Assembly: GCF_021730615.1 (NCBI RefSeq)
Contig: NZ_JAJLMN010000001.1
Location: 4,103,501 to 4,167,500 of the forward strand
Length of the DNA: 64,000 bases
Source: Lichenibacterium dinghuense
GTDB taxonomy: Bacteria > Pseudomonadota > Alphaproteobacteria > Rhizobiales > Beijerinckiaceae
Reading direction: 5' to 3'
Shown: one piece after another, positions 46,055 through 53,587 of the stretch
How the letters are laid out: each line of letters opens with the position of its first letter
How positions within the stretch are numbered: position 1 is the first letter of the stretch
Notes under the pieces: model-generated
Told to the model about the DNA's origin: nothing
Seen by the model: the letters and a program-made list of their open reading frames with translations, nothing else
Databases searched by the model: none
Program-made: the position numbers and the translations under genes

Positions 46055-46317
46055 ACGAGGCCGACGCGCTCGGCCTGCTGCAGAGCACCATCTGGACGAT
46101 CGTGCTGGCCTCGGGGCCGGCGATCGCCACCGCCATGCTGGTCGGCATCGCTGTGGCGCTGTTCCAGGCGCTCACGCAGATCCAGGAAACCACGCTCACC
46201 TTCGTGCCGAAGATCGTCGCCATGCTGGTCGTGCTGACGCTGACGGCCTCATTCATCGGCTCGCAGATGTTCCTGTTCACCGAACAGGTCTACGCCCGCA
46301 TCGAGCGCGGGCACTGA
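46051..46317 (+). CDS. fliQ: Flagellar type III export protein FliQ
   Basis: An 88-residue protein with two membrane segments (about 16-40 and 53-73) and the motif ALFQALTQIQETTLTFVPKI. It is part of the FliPQR export gate. The GTG start at 46051 overlaps the flgD stop by 4 bases. Confidence 0.95.
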   Translation: MNEADALGLLQSTIWTIVLASGPAIATAMLVGIAVALFQALTQIQETTLTFVPKIVAMLVVLTLTASFIGSQMFLFTEQVYARIERGH

Positions 46318-46328
46318 GCCGCGGAGTC

Positions 46329-46354
46329 CCGCCCGCCCCCGCGGGGGCGGGCGG
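46329..46354. terminator. Bidirectional terminator-like palindrome
   Basis: A perfect 26-base palindrome CCGCCCGCCCCCG/CGGGGGCGGGCGG in the 54-base gap between the convergent fliQ and lpdA genes. It would form a very stable hairpin on either transcript. Confidence 0.65.
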
Positions 46355-46371
46355 ATGCGCGGCGATGCCGC

Positions 46372-47769
46372 TCAGACGTGGATGGCGCGCTTGTCGACCG
46401 CCATGGCGGCCTCCTTCACGGCCTCCGACATGGTCGGGTGGGCGTGGCAGGTGCGGGCGAGGTCCTCGGCCGAGCCGCCGAACTCCATCAGCACCGAGCA
46501 TTCCTGGATCAGCTCGCCCGCCACGGACGAGATGATGTGGACGCCGAGAACGCGGTCCGTCTCGGCGTGGGCCAGCACCTTCACGAAGCCGTCCGTGTGG
46601 CGCGTCGCGCGGGCGCGGCCGTTGGCCGTGTAGGGGAACTTGCCGGACGTGTAGGGGATGCCGGCCGTCTTCAGCTCCTCCTCGGTCGAGCCGACGCTGG
46701 CGATCTCCGGCATGGTGTAGACCACGGCCGGGATCACGCCGTAGTTCACGTGGCCCGCCTGGCCGGCCAGGATCTCGGCCACCGCCACGCCCTCGTCCTC
46801 GGCCTTGTGGGCCAGCATCAGGCCGCGCACCACGTCGCCGATGGCGTAGATGCCGGGCACGTTGGTCTGGAAGTGGTCGTCGATCACGACGCGGCCGCGA
46901 TCGAGGGCCACGCCCGCGGCCTCCAGCCCCAGCCCCTCGGTGTTGGGTCGGCGGCCCGTGGCGACCAGCACCACATCGGCATCGAGCCGCCGCTCCTCGC
47001 CGCCCGCCACGGGCGCGAAGGTCACGGCGGCGCCGGCGTTGGTGGGCTCGACCTTGCTGACCTTCTGGCCGAGGTGGAAGGTGAAGCCCTGCTTCTCCAG
47101 CATGCCGTGGAAGGTCTTGGCGACCTCGCCGTCGAGGCCGGGCAGGATGCGGTCGAGGTATTCGACCACCTCGACCTCGGCGCCGAGGCGGCGGTACACG
47201 GAGCCGAGCTCCAGCCCGATCACGCCCGCGCCGATCACGATCATGCGCTTCGGCACCTCGGGCAGCACCAGCGCGCCCGTGGACGACACGACGGAGCGCT
47301 CGTCGACGTCCATGCCGGGCAGGGTCGAGACCTCGGAGCCCGTGGCGATGACGATGCTCTTCGCCTCGATCGTCTCGGTCGAGCCGTCCTCCTTGGTGAC
47401 CCGCACGCGGCCCGCGCCCTCGATCGCGCCCGTGCCGTGGAACGTGTCGACCTTGTTCTTGCGGAACAGGTAGGCCACGCCCTTGACGTTGGCCGCCACC
47501 GTGTCGTCGCGGTGCTTGCCCATGGCGGCCCAGTCGAGCTCGGGCTTTCCCACCTTCACGCCGAGCGCCGGCAGGTCGTGGGACGCGGCGGCGAACATCT
47601 CGGAGGCGTGCAGCAGGGCCTTCGACGGGATGCAGCCGACGTTGAGGCAGGTGCCGCCCTGGGTGGCGCGCTTCTCCACCACGGCGGTCTTGAGCCCGAG
47701 CTGCGCCGCCCGGATGGCGCAGACGTAGCCGCCGGGGCCCGTACCGATCACGACGAGGTCATAGCGCAT
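46372..47769 (-). CDS. lpdA: Dihydrolipoyl dehydrogenase (E3)
   Basis: A 465-residue flavoprotein starting MRYDLVVIGTGPGGYVCAIR. It has the redox disulfide GGTCLNVGCIPSKALL (C41, C46), the NAD-binding motif VIGAGVIGLELGSVYRRLG, IYAIGDVV, and the C-terminal catalytic pair HAHPTMSEAVKEA. It re-oxidises lipoamide in 2-oxoacid dehydrogenase or glycine cleavage complexes. No E1 or E2 genes are next to it. A 7-codon longer frame exists upstream, but the internal ATG matches the family. Confidence 0.95.
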   Translation of the reverse strand: MRYDLVVIGTGPGGYVCAIRAAQLGLKTAVVEKRATQGGTCLNVGCIPSKALLHASEMFAAASHDLPALGVKVGKPELDWAAMGKHRDDTVAANVKGVAYLFRKNKVDTFHGTGAIEGAGRVRVTKEDGSTETIEAKSIVIATGSEVSTLPGMDVDERSVVSSTGALVLPEVPKRMIVIGAGVIGLELGSVYRRLGAEVEVVEYLDRILPGLDGEVAKTFHGMLEKQGFTFHLGQKVSKVEPTNAGAAVTFAPVAGGEERRLDADVVLVATGRRPNTEGLGLEAAGVALDRGRVVIDDHFQTNVPGIYAIGDVVRGLMLAHKAEDEGVAVAEILAGQAGHVNYGVIPAVVYTMPEIASVGSTEEELKTAGIPYTSGKFPYTANGRARATRHTDGFVKVLAHAETDRVLGVHIISSVAGELIQECSVLMEFGGSAEDLARTCHAHPTMSEAVKEAAMAVDKRAIHV

Positions 47770-48053
47770 GGGCGAACACCACCGGGTCACAAAGGATCAT
47801 TCGGCACCGCGCGCGGTGCGATGCGGCGTAGATCCGACGTCCGTCCCGATAAATCAATGCGGGCGGCGGTGCGGCATGGCAGTGATGCCGGCCGGCGGCG
47901 CCTCGGCCGCGCGAAGGTCGACCCCATGGAGGCGTCGCCTCCAGCGGTCCGCCCCGAACCGATGGTCTATCCGTTCGGACGAGTCGGCCCACCGGCTTGC
48001 AGGCGGTGCACCGGACGGCGCTGGCCGGACCGATGCCGCGGGAGGGTTGTCGG

Positions 48054-48971
48054 TCAGGTCGCCCGGTCCAGCAGGGCCCGGAGCCCGGTCCTCAATTCCT
48101 CGAGACGGGTCAGCGGGGCACCGACGATCTGGAGCGACGCTTCGGCCTGTTCCAGCACGATCCGCTCCAGGAGGCCATGCCGGTAGCGTTCGATCGTGGG
48201 CGCGTCCTGCACCTCCTCGCAGGGCCGAAGCCAAGCGTAGAATTCCGTGTGGCTGGCCGGCTCGCACCGCTCGATGGCGAGGTCCAGCAGGCCGAGGGCG
48301 CGCAGTTCCAGCACCATGAGTTCGAAGCTGGACGGCGTGAACGTCCAGGCATGGGCATCCTCGTACTCGTCCAGCTCCGCCCGGGCCATGAAGTCCAGGC
48401 CGCTCTCGATGCGGCAGGTGAGGACCGGCGTGGACCGGCAGTCCGGCTCCCATCCGGGCCGCCCGTCCCGGGTGCATTGATACATGGCATAGTCGAAGTG
48501 GGTCTTCGCCGAGTGACGTTGCCGCTTTTCTCTGAAGGCCACCACGGCGTCGCCCGTGGTGGACAACGGGCGGAAGAAGTCGAAGCATAGGCGCTTGTCC
48601 GGGACGGCCAGGATCACCGTCCCCTCGTCCTTCAGCAGCGTCCGGGCCGCCTGGAGGAACCTCACCACGTCCGTCGTGTGCTCGATCACGTGGCTGGCGA
48701 TGAACGCGTCGTAGGTGCCGGCCCGCTCCGACCCGAGCAGGTCGACCAGGGACCCGCCGCGCCAGACGAAGTCCACCTCCTCGATGACGTCCGGGTCGAC
48801 CGAAGGGTCCAGCCGGTACTTGTGGACGAGGCCTTCCCGGGTCTCGTGATCCACGATGGTCACGTCCCACCCGTCCCGCTTCGGGACGAGGGGGTTCAGG
48901 CTGGGCCCGATCTCGATCACCTTGGCCGTCGTCAGCAGTCCGGCCAGCAACCGCCTCGCCCTGTCGTCCAT
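48054..48971 (-). CDS. SAM-dependent methyltransferase
   Basis: A 305-residue class I methyltransferase. It has VIEIGPSLNPLVPKRDGWDV (SAM-binding), DAFIASHVIEHTTDVVRFL and GTVILAVPDKRLCFDFFRP. Such proteins often occur with glycan genes and methylate sugars, but the acceptor is unknown. ATG 48971 is preferred over long upstream extensions. The upstream gene on the same strand is the GT-C-like membrane protein, about 350 bases away, so a shared role is only possible. Confidence 0.8.
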   Translation of the reverse strand: MDDRARRLLAGLLTTAKVIEIGPSLNPLVPKRDGWDVTIVDHETREGLVHKYRLDPSVDPDVIEEVDFVWRGGSLVDLLGSERAGTYDAFIASHVIEHTTDVVRFLQAARTLLKDEGTVILAVPDKRLCFDFFRPLSTTGDAVVAFREKRQRHSAKTHFDYAMYQCTRDGRPGWEPDCRSTPVLTCRIESGLDFMARAELDEYEDAHAWTFTPSSFELMVLELRALGLLDLAIERCEPASHTEFYAWLRPCEEVQDAPTIERYRHGLLERIVLEQAEASLQIVGAPLTRLEELRTGLRALLDRAT

Positions 48972-49319
48972 GGCCGCCCCCGCCTCACCAGAGTTTCGCC
49001 GCACGCCCCGGCGCGCAGCCCAGACTTCCGTTTCCGAGCATCTCCGCGCGATCGCGGAGGTCGCCCTGATCGCGATCCGTCCCCAGGGGGCGAAGCCGTC
49101 GTCGAACGGCCATTCCGCGGCATGCGCGACGCCGTCGCCGGAGCATGGGATCGGATTCGATCGGCGTCGCAGGTCGCCCCGCCCCTCGTCGCGTCGGTCC
49201 CGCCGAGCGTCGCGATGGCGGACGTCGCCCGGCATGGCCCGCGCGTGCCCCGTCCGTGGTGCGCGGATTCCCCGTACAGGCGTCCCTGCAGAGCGGAAGC
49301 GAGCTCGAAGGGAAGGTCC
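48972..49319. other. Intergenic gap, no gene seen
   Basis: About 350 bases between two minus-strand genes. Open frames here have no family character or are extensions of neighbours. It probably holds the promoter of the methyltransferase gene. Confidence 0.4.
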
Positions 49320-50621
49320 TCAATGAGACTCACCCTCGTCCCCGACGGTGACCAAGATTTCCGGTCCCACGGGCCATGCCCGGATCCTGCACATCGCTCC
49401 GGGCCGACAGCCATCGACCTGTTCCGCCACGGACGGGCCCGTGGTGAACACCGACGACCAGTCCCTCGCGGCGACCTCCAAGACGCCGCCGGCCAGAACG
49501 AGCGTCGTCATGACGCCCGCCATGATTCTCGGCAGCTTGCCTCGCGCAGCCAATCCGGCGGCCAGCAGCAGCACGATGCAGCACTGACCCAGGAAGAAGT
49601 AGCGACCTCCCCGGCCTCCCGAAACCATGTCCTGGACCTGCTCCAACGCGCCGACCTGGTTCATCACCGAAGCCAGGACCGACGCTCCGGCGAGGACCAG
49701 GGCCGGAAACCGTCCGAGGCTGTCCCTCGCGATCGCTGCCACGCCGGCGATCAGTCCCAGGCCCACCGCGGCGAGCTGCACCCTGGCCGCGAGAGTGTCG
49801 AGGCCGGGGGCGCCGGCGTTCAGGAAGTTGATCGGCAGGACCAGGGCCAAGCCCTCCTGCATCGCCATCGGCACCAGTACGAGGAGCGAGACGTTGAACG
49901 GCCGCACCGCCGAGATCTGTCCACGGTGGGCGAGAATCACGCCGATCTGCACCGCCGAGGCTGCAGCCATCACGGCCAGCATGGCCCAACCGTAGGCCGT
50001 CCTCCGCCGCCACGCTGCGACCAGGAAGACGGGCCCCAAGATGCAGGATGGCAAGCCCGTGAGTCCGCAGACGGCGAGCAGCGCGTAGCGCAACGCCGCC
50101 CTCACACCCCCCGCGGGAAGATCTTCCCCGAGGCAGATCAGCAGTGCCAGCAGGGAGCACGTCCACTGCACGTTCGTGGCCGACAGGTAGACCTCGTAGC
50201 CGGCGGGCAGGAGGGCGAGCATCACCGCTGCCACGGCTCCGACCCACCTGGGCAGACCGTGGGCCCGCACCCAACCGTCCAGCATCCAGCAGCAGAGCAG
50301 CGAGACGATCAGTGCCGCGTATGTCGTCACCCACGCGATGTCCCTCACCGGAACCAGCTTGGCGGCTGCTACGAAGGCGTTCGTGAGAAGCTGATAGTTC
50401 CCGTTCACGACCAGCCCCAACCCTTTCCGGATGGGAAGGTGGCGCAGCCGCTCCCAATAGAGCCCCCCTTCTTCGGCCCACAGACGAGGGCGCAGAAGGA
50501 GCGCGGGACTGCGCAGCGCCAAGGTGGCCAAGAAGATTCCGCAGGTCAGCAGGGAGCTGGCCGCAGGGCGGGGCAGAACCATGCCGCGAATGCGGACGGG
50601 CCCGAGAGGGATGGCGGACAT
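49320..50621 (-). CDS. Multi-spanning membrane protein, GT-C glycosyltransferase-like
   Basis: A 433-residue protein with about ten to eleven hydrophobic segments. An early acidic loop, RPRLWAEEGGLYWERLRHLP, follows the first membrane segment, as in GT-C transferases and related uncharacterised membrane proteins that use polyprenyl-linked sugars. The segment LSATNVQWTCSLLALLICLG lies near the middle. I cannot name a family. Codon use has slightly lower GC than neighbours. The nearby methyltransferase may act on the same glycan. Confidence 0.65.
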   Translation of the reverse strand: MSAIPLGPVRIRGMVLPRPAASSLLTCGIFLATLALRSPALLLRPRLWAEEGGLYWERLRHLPIRKGLGLVVNGNYQLLTNAFVAAAKLVPVRDIAWVTTYAALIVSLLCCWMLDGWVRAHGLPRWVGAVAAVMLALLPAGYEVYLSATNVQWTCSLLALLICLGEDLPAGGVRAALRYALLAVCGLTGLPSCILGPVFLVAAWRRRTAYGWAMLAVMAAASAVQIGVILAHRGQISAVRPFNVSLLVLVPMAMQEGLALVLPINFLNAGAPGLDTLAARVQLAAVGLGLIAGVAAIARDSLGRFPALVLAGASVLASVMNQVGALEQVQDMVSGGRGGRYFFLGQCCIVLLLAAGLAARGKLPRIMAGVMTTLVLAGGVLEVAARDWSSVFTTGPSVAEQVDGCRPGAMCRIRAWPVGPEILVTVGDEGESH

Positions 50622-51013
50622 GAGCTTCCCTGGCCGAGGAGGCGACCTATTTGGGCTTCCTTATCCGATCTTCGGTAGAGGTGCATGGGATTTCACAACG
50701 CCAGATCTGAACGGTTTTCATCGATCCGGCGTGAAATAATTCCTCAGGCGCTCACCCGCCCGGGGACGACCTCGCCTCGGCAGCCGAGTGCGATGCGGAT
50801 GGGTTTCCCCTGTCACCGAGGGGAAGGAGCGATGGGAAACCGCAGGGGGCCGCGGGACGGGTCGACCCGGTGAAAGGTCAAGAGAGCGGATTTCTCCAGG
50901 GCCTCGAGCCACGGCCTCGGGTGCTCGAGGGCCGACGCATCCGCGCGCCCATGGCCCCAGCCGTTGACGGACCTCAGGTTACCGCGAAGCGGCGTTCAAG
51001 CTGAAGACCCGCC
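50622..51013. other. Intergenic gap with a small hairpin
   Basis: About 390 bases between two minus-strand genes, with moderately lower GC near 50640-50740. It contains a short perfect hairpin TTCCCCT/AGGGGAA at about 50808-50828, which could be a terminator for the LysE-type gene's transcript. No gene is supported. Confidence 0.4.
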
Positions 51014-51634
51014 TCACCGCGCCGCCACGGCGGCGGCGGCCCCGGCCATCATCGAGGCGCCGACGCGGTTGACGGCCCGCATGCGGCGGCCGTCCACGAG
51101 CCAGTGGCGCGCCCCCGCGGCGGCCGAGGCCCAGGACAGGTCCACCGTGGCCAGCACGACCACCATGGTCGCGACGAGCTCCGCCCAGCCGACGACCCCG
51201 ACATGGCCGAGGTCGACCACCGAGGGGAGCAGCGCCACGTAGAACACCATGTTCTTGGGGTTGCCGAGCGACACCAGGAGGCCGGCGCCGAACAGGCGCC
51301 AGGGCTGCCGCCGCTCGGGCGCCGCCGCGGCGGCGTCGGGGCCGGCCGAGGTCGGCGCGTGCCACATGCGCCAAGCCAGGACGAGCAGATAGGCGACGCC
51401 CGCGTATTTGAGGACCGCGAAGGCCGCGCCGAACGCCTGCGCGGCGGCGGACAGCCCCGCCACGACGAGCGTCAGCCACACGGCCTCGCCGAGCCACAGG
51501 GCGACGAGGAAGGGGAGCACGTCCCGCAGCCCGCGCGTCAGCACGCGCGACACCAGGGCGGCGACGCTGGGGCCGGGCGAGCCCGCGCCGACCGCGAGCG
51601 CCAGGGCGAAGATCGCCAATGCCGTGCCGTTCAT
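51014..51634 (-). CDS. LysE/RhtB family amino-acid exporter
   Basis: A 206-residue membrane protein with five to six hydrophobic segments. Family marks are LALAVGAGSPGPSVAALVSR near the start and GAGLLVSLGNPKNMVFYVAL in the middle. Such proteins export amino acids or homoserine lactones. It appears to be a single gene; no adjacent LysR-type regulator is seen. Confidence 0.88.
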   Translation of the reverse strand: MNGTALAIFALALAVGAGSPGPSVAALVSRVLTRGLRDVLPFLVALWLGEAVWLTLVVAGLSAAAQAFGAAFAVLKYAGVAYLLVLAWRMWHAPTSAGPDAAAAAPERRQPWRLFGAGLLVSLGNPKNMVFYVALLPSVVDLGHVGVVGWAELVATMVVVLATVDLSWASAAAGARHWLVDGRRMRAVNRVGASMMAGAAAAVAAR

Positions 51635-51707
51635 CGATCAGCCCTCCCGCCGCGCGCCGAGCCTACGCGCCCGGCCGGGGAAGATGAAGCCGGGTCGCCC
51701 GGCGGCG

Positions 51708-51980
51708 TCAGGGCTTGTCCGGCTTCTCGGCGGCCGCCGGAGGGTTGGCGCCGCTGACGCCCTGCTTGACCATCTTGCTGCCGGAGGTGCTCGCCTGCGC
51801 GCCCTCCCCCTGCCGCCCGCCGGGCGCGGGCTCGCCGTTCGGCGCGGTGCCTTCGGCGCTGTTGATCCCGGCCTTGGCGCCGTCGACGATGCCGCCCGGC
51901 GCCAGGTTGGCGTCGGCCTGGGCGAGGGCAGGGGACGCGCCGAGGGCAAGGAGGGCGGCGAAGATCTTCGGGGTCTGCAT
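51708..51980 (-). CDS. Small secreted protein of unknown function
   Basis: A 90-residue protein with a clear signal peptide (MQTPKIFAALLALGASPALA, cleavage after ALA). The mature part is Gly/Ala/Pro-rich and probably disordered, with no cysteine and no recognised domain. A 10-residue longer start is possible. It sits between the LysE and DUF2721 genes on the same strand. Confidence 0.55.
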   Translation of the reverse strand: MQTPKIFAALLALGASPALAQADANLAPGGIVDGAKAGINSAEGTAPNGEPAPGGRQGEGAQASTSGSKMVKQGVSGANPPAAAEKPDKP

Positions 51981-52047
51981 GGCGGCGCTCGGGACGGATC
52001 TGCGCGCCAACGCCCGCGCGCGCTCAGGAGGTCCTGGCGGCGCGGCC

Positions 52048-52524
52048 TCACCGCTCGGCGTCGGCCTCGCCGCGCGCGATGCGCAGGCGCAGGAAGCGGC
52101 TCGCCAACAGCATCTCGTAGGTGAAGGCGCCGAGCGCCGCTATCGTGCAGAGGATCGCGAGCGCGAAGAAGCCGTAGAGCATGGAGGCCGCGACGCCGTT
52201 GCGCAGCGCCCCGTAGAACAGCGTGATCACGGCCGCGCAGGTCGCCGAGCCGCCGACCGCGCCGAGGATCACCGCCGCGTCGAGCGCGTGCGAGCGCACG
52301 CGAAGCCGGTCGAGCCGGTGGCTCATCTGGGCCTTCTCGCTGTCCGACGCCCTGGCGACCGTTTCGGCGATCCGGTCGACCTGATCGGCCACGCGCGCCA
52401 GCCGCGAGGTGAACACGTTGATCAGCGTGCCGATGCCGCTGAGCAGGAACACCGGCGTCAGCGCGAGCTGGATGGTGTGGGCGACGTCGTCGAGCTTGGC
52501 GAAGGCGGGCGGGGACAGCGGCAT
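52048..52524 (-). CDS. DUF2721 family membrane protein
   Basis: A 158-residue protein with an N-terminal hydrophobic segment LALTPVFLLSGIGTLINVF, a charged loop with SRLARVADQVDRI, and two further membrane segments (about 85-110 and 115-140). This arrangement matches DUF2721, whose function is unknown. ATG 52524 is chosen because the longer upstream frame runs through the divergent control region and into the CsbD gene. Confidence 0.75.
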   Translation of the reverse strand: MPLSPPAFAKLDDVAHTIQLALTPVFLLSGIGTLINVFTSRLARVADQVDRIAETVARASDSEKAQMSHRLDRLRVRSHALDAAVILGAVGGSATCAAVITLFYGALRNGVAASMLYGFFALAILCTIAALGAFTYEMLLASRFLRLRIARGEADAER

Positions 52525-52620
52525 CGGCGGGCGTCGGGTCGGCTCGGGCGCGGAAGCGGGACTCGGCTTGGTAGAGGCGGCCGGGCGGCCCGGCAAGGGT
52601 TCGAGGGGCTGCGACCGTTT

Positions 52621-52645
52621 GGAACCTCCGCCGGCTCCGTGGGTT
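52621..52645 (+). promoter_or_regulatory. Candidate EcfG (general stress response) promoter of the CsbD gene
   Basis: GGAAC at 52621-52625 and GGTT at 52642-52645 with a 16-base spacer fit the known GGAAC-N16/17-CGTT pattern of EcfG sigma factors, with one mismatch at the first base of the -10 element. The CsbD start codon lies about 30 bases downstream. Confidence 0.5.
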
Positions 52646-52675
52646 CGGATGCAGCACCCACCAGGGAGAAGTGAC

Positions 52676-53179
52676 ATGGACACCGATCGCATCACCGGCG
52701 CCGCCAAGGAACTCGGCGGCAAGGTCCAGGGCGCCGTCGGCAGCGCGACGGGCGACAAGTCCACGGAGGCCGAGGGCAAGGCCCGGGAACTCGGCGGCAA
52801 CGTCCAGAACGCCTACGGCCAGGCCAAGGACGCCGTGAAGGACGCCGCCTCCAACGCGGCCGATGCCGCCAAGGACGCCTACAACAACGCCGGCTCCTAC
52901 GGCTCCAAGGCCCAGGACGCGGCGAAGAACGCCTCCGACACCCTGAAGGACGCCTACAACAACCCGGACCGCTACGTCGGCGGCGCGCGCGACGCCGTGC
53001 AGAACGCGGCCGGCGCGGCGCAGGGCTACGCCCAGGACGTCTACAACAACTCGGGCGACTATTACCGCCAGGGCGTCGACACCGTGACCCACAAGGTCGA
53101 GGAGAACCCCCTGGTGGCGCTGCTCGTCGCCGGCGCGGTCGGCTACGGCCTCGCCCTGCTGATCCACGGCCGCGGCTGA
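52676..53179 (+). CDS. CsbD family stress protein with C-terminal membrane segment
   Basis: A 167-residue protein. The first 60 residues are CsbD-like (MDTDRITGAAKELGGKVQGA, then EGKARELGGNVQNAYGQ). A repeat-rich Asn/Tyr/Ala/Lys middle follows (AKDAYNNAGSYGSKAQDA; LKDAYNNPDRY), and a C-terminal membrane helix (NPLVALLVAGAVGYGLALLI), giving a layout like DUF883/ElaB membrane-anchored proteins. Start ATG 52676 follows GGGAGAA. The upstream EcfG-like promoter fits a general-stress role. Confidence 0.85.
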   Translation: MDTDRITGAAKELGGKVQGAVGSATGDKSTEAEGKARELGGNVQNAYGQAKDAVKDAASNAADAAKDAYNNAGSYGSKAQDAAKNASDTLKDAYNNPDRYVGGARDAVQNAAGAAQGYAQDVYNNSGDYYRQGVDTVTHKVEENPLVALLVAGAVGYGLALLIHGRG

Positions 53180-53224
53180 ACCCCTCAGGCCCGCGGTTGC
53201 GGGCCGGCCGAGACGCGACCATCG

Positions 53225-53258
53225 AGGCCCGGAGCGACCGCTCCGGGCCTTCGCTTTT
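53225..53258 (+). terminator. Rho-independent terminator after the CsbD gene
   Basis: An 11-bp perfect stem AGGCCCGGAGC/GCTCCGGGCCT with a four-base loop, followed by TCGCTTTT. It is about 45 bases after the stop codon. Confidence 0.85.
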
Positions 53259-53424
53259 GGAGGCGCGCGCCGGCCCACATGACCGATGTTTAATCCGCCC
53301 GCCCGCCCGGGGCCTCATTGGGCGGGCAGGGTGGCATCCTGTCCCGCGCCGGAACGATCGGCCTGGGGGTGAATTGACGAAGCGGAGACGGTCGCCGGAC
53401 AGGGGCGGCCCGGAAGGAGGCGAG

Positions 53425-53526
53425 ATGATCACCCACGTCCGACTCGGGTTCATCGCGGTCGCCTGGATCATGGTCCAGGCCATCCTGGTGGCGGATGTCA
53501 TCTACAGGGTGTCGCAGGCCTCCTGA
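53425..53526 (+). CDS. 33-residue single-span membrane peptide
   Basis: MITHVRLGFIAVAWIMVQAI followed by LVADVIYRVSQAS. Most of the peptide is one hydrophobic helix with charged ends. The ATG is preceded by GGAAGGAGGCGAG, a near-ideal ribosome site, in an otherwise gene-free gap. A longer in-frame open frame begins at 53197 but crosses the CsbD terminator. GGAAC at 53351 might belong to a stress promoter, but its -10 match is poor. Function unknown. Confidence 0.55.
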   Translation: MITHVRLGFIAVAWIMVQAILVADVIYRVSQAS

Positions 53527-53547
53527 GGTTTCTGCAGACGAATCCGG

Positions 53548-53580
53548 AGGGCCCGGCCGGGACGTCCCGTGCCGGGCCCT
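53548..53580. terminator. Bidirectional terminator-like hairpin
   Basis: A 10-bp stem AGGGCCCGGC/GCCGGGCCCT whose inner sequence is itself palindromic. It lies between the convergent small-peptide gene and kup. Confidence 0.65.
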
Positions 53581-53587
53581 GTCGCGT

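Noticed and set aside
47854-48870. 338-codon minus-strand frame overlapping the methyltransferase
   Set aside because: A different frame from the methyltransferase motifs; shadow.
53351-53376. Second EcfG-like promoter before the 33-residue peptide
   Set aside because: GGAAC is present, but the -10 position reads AATT rather than CGTT.
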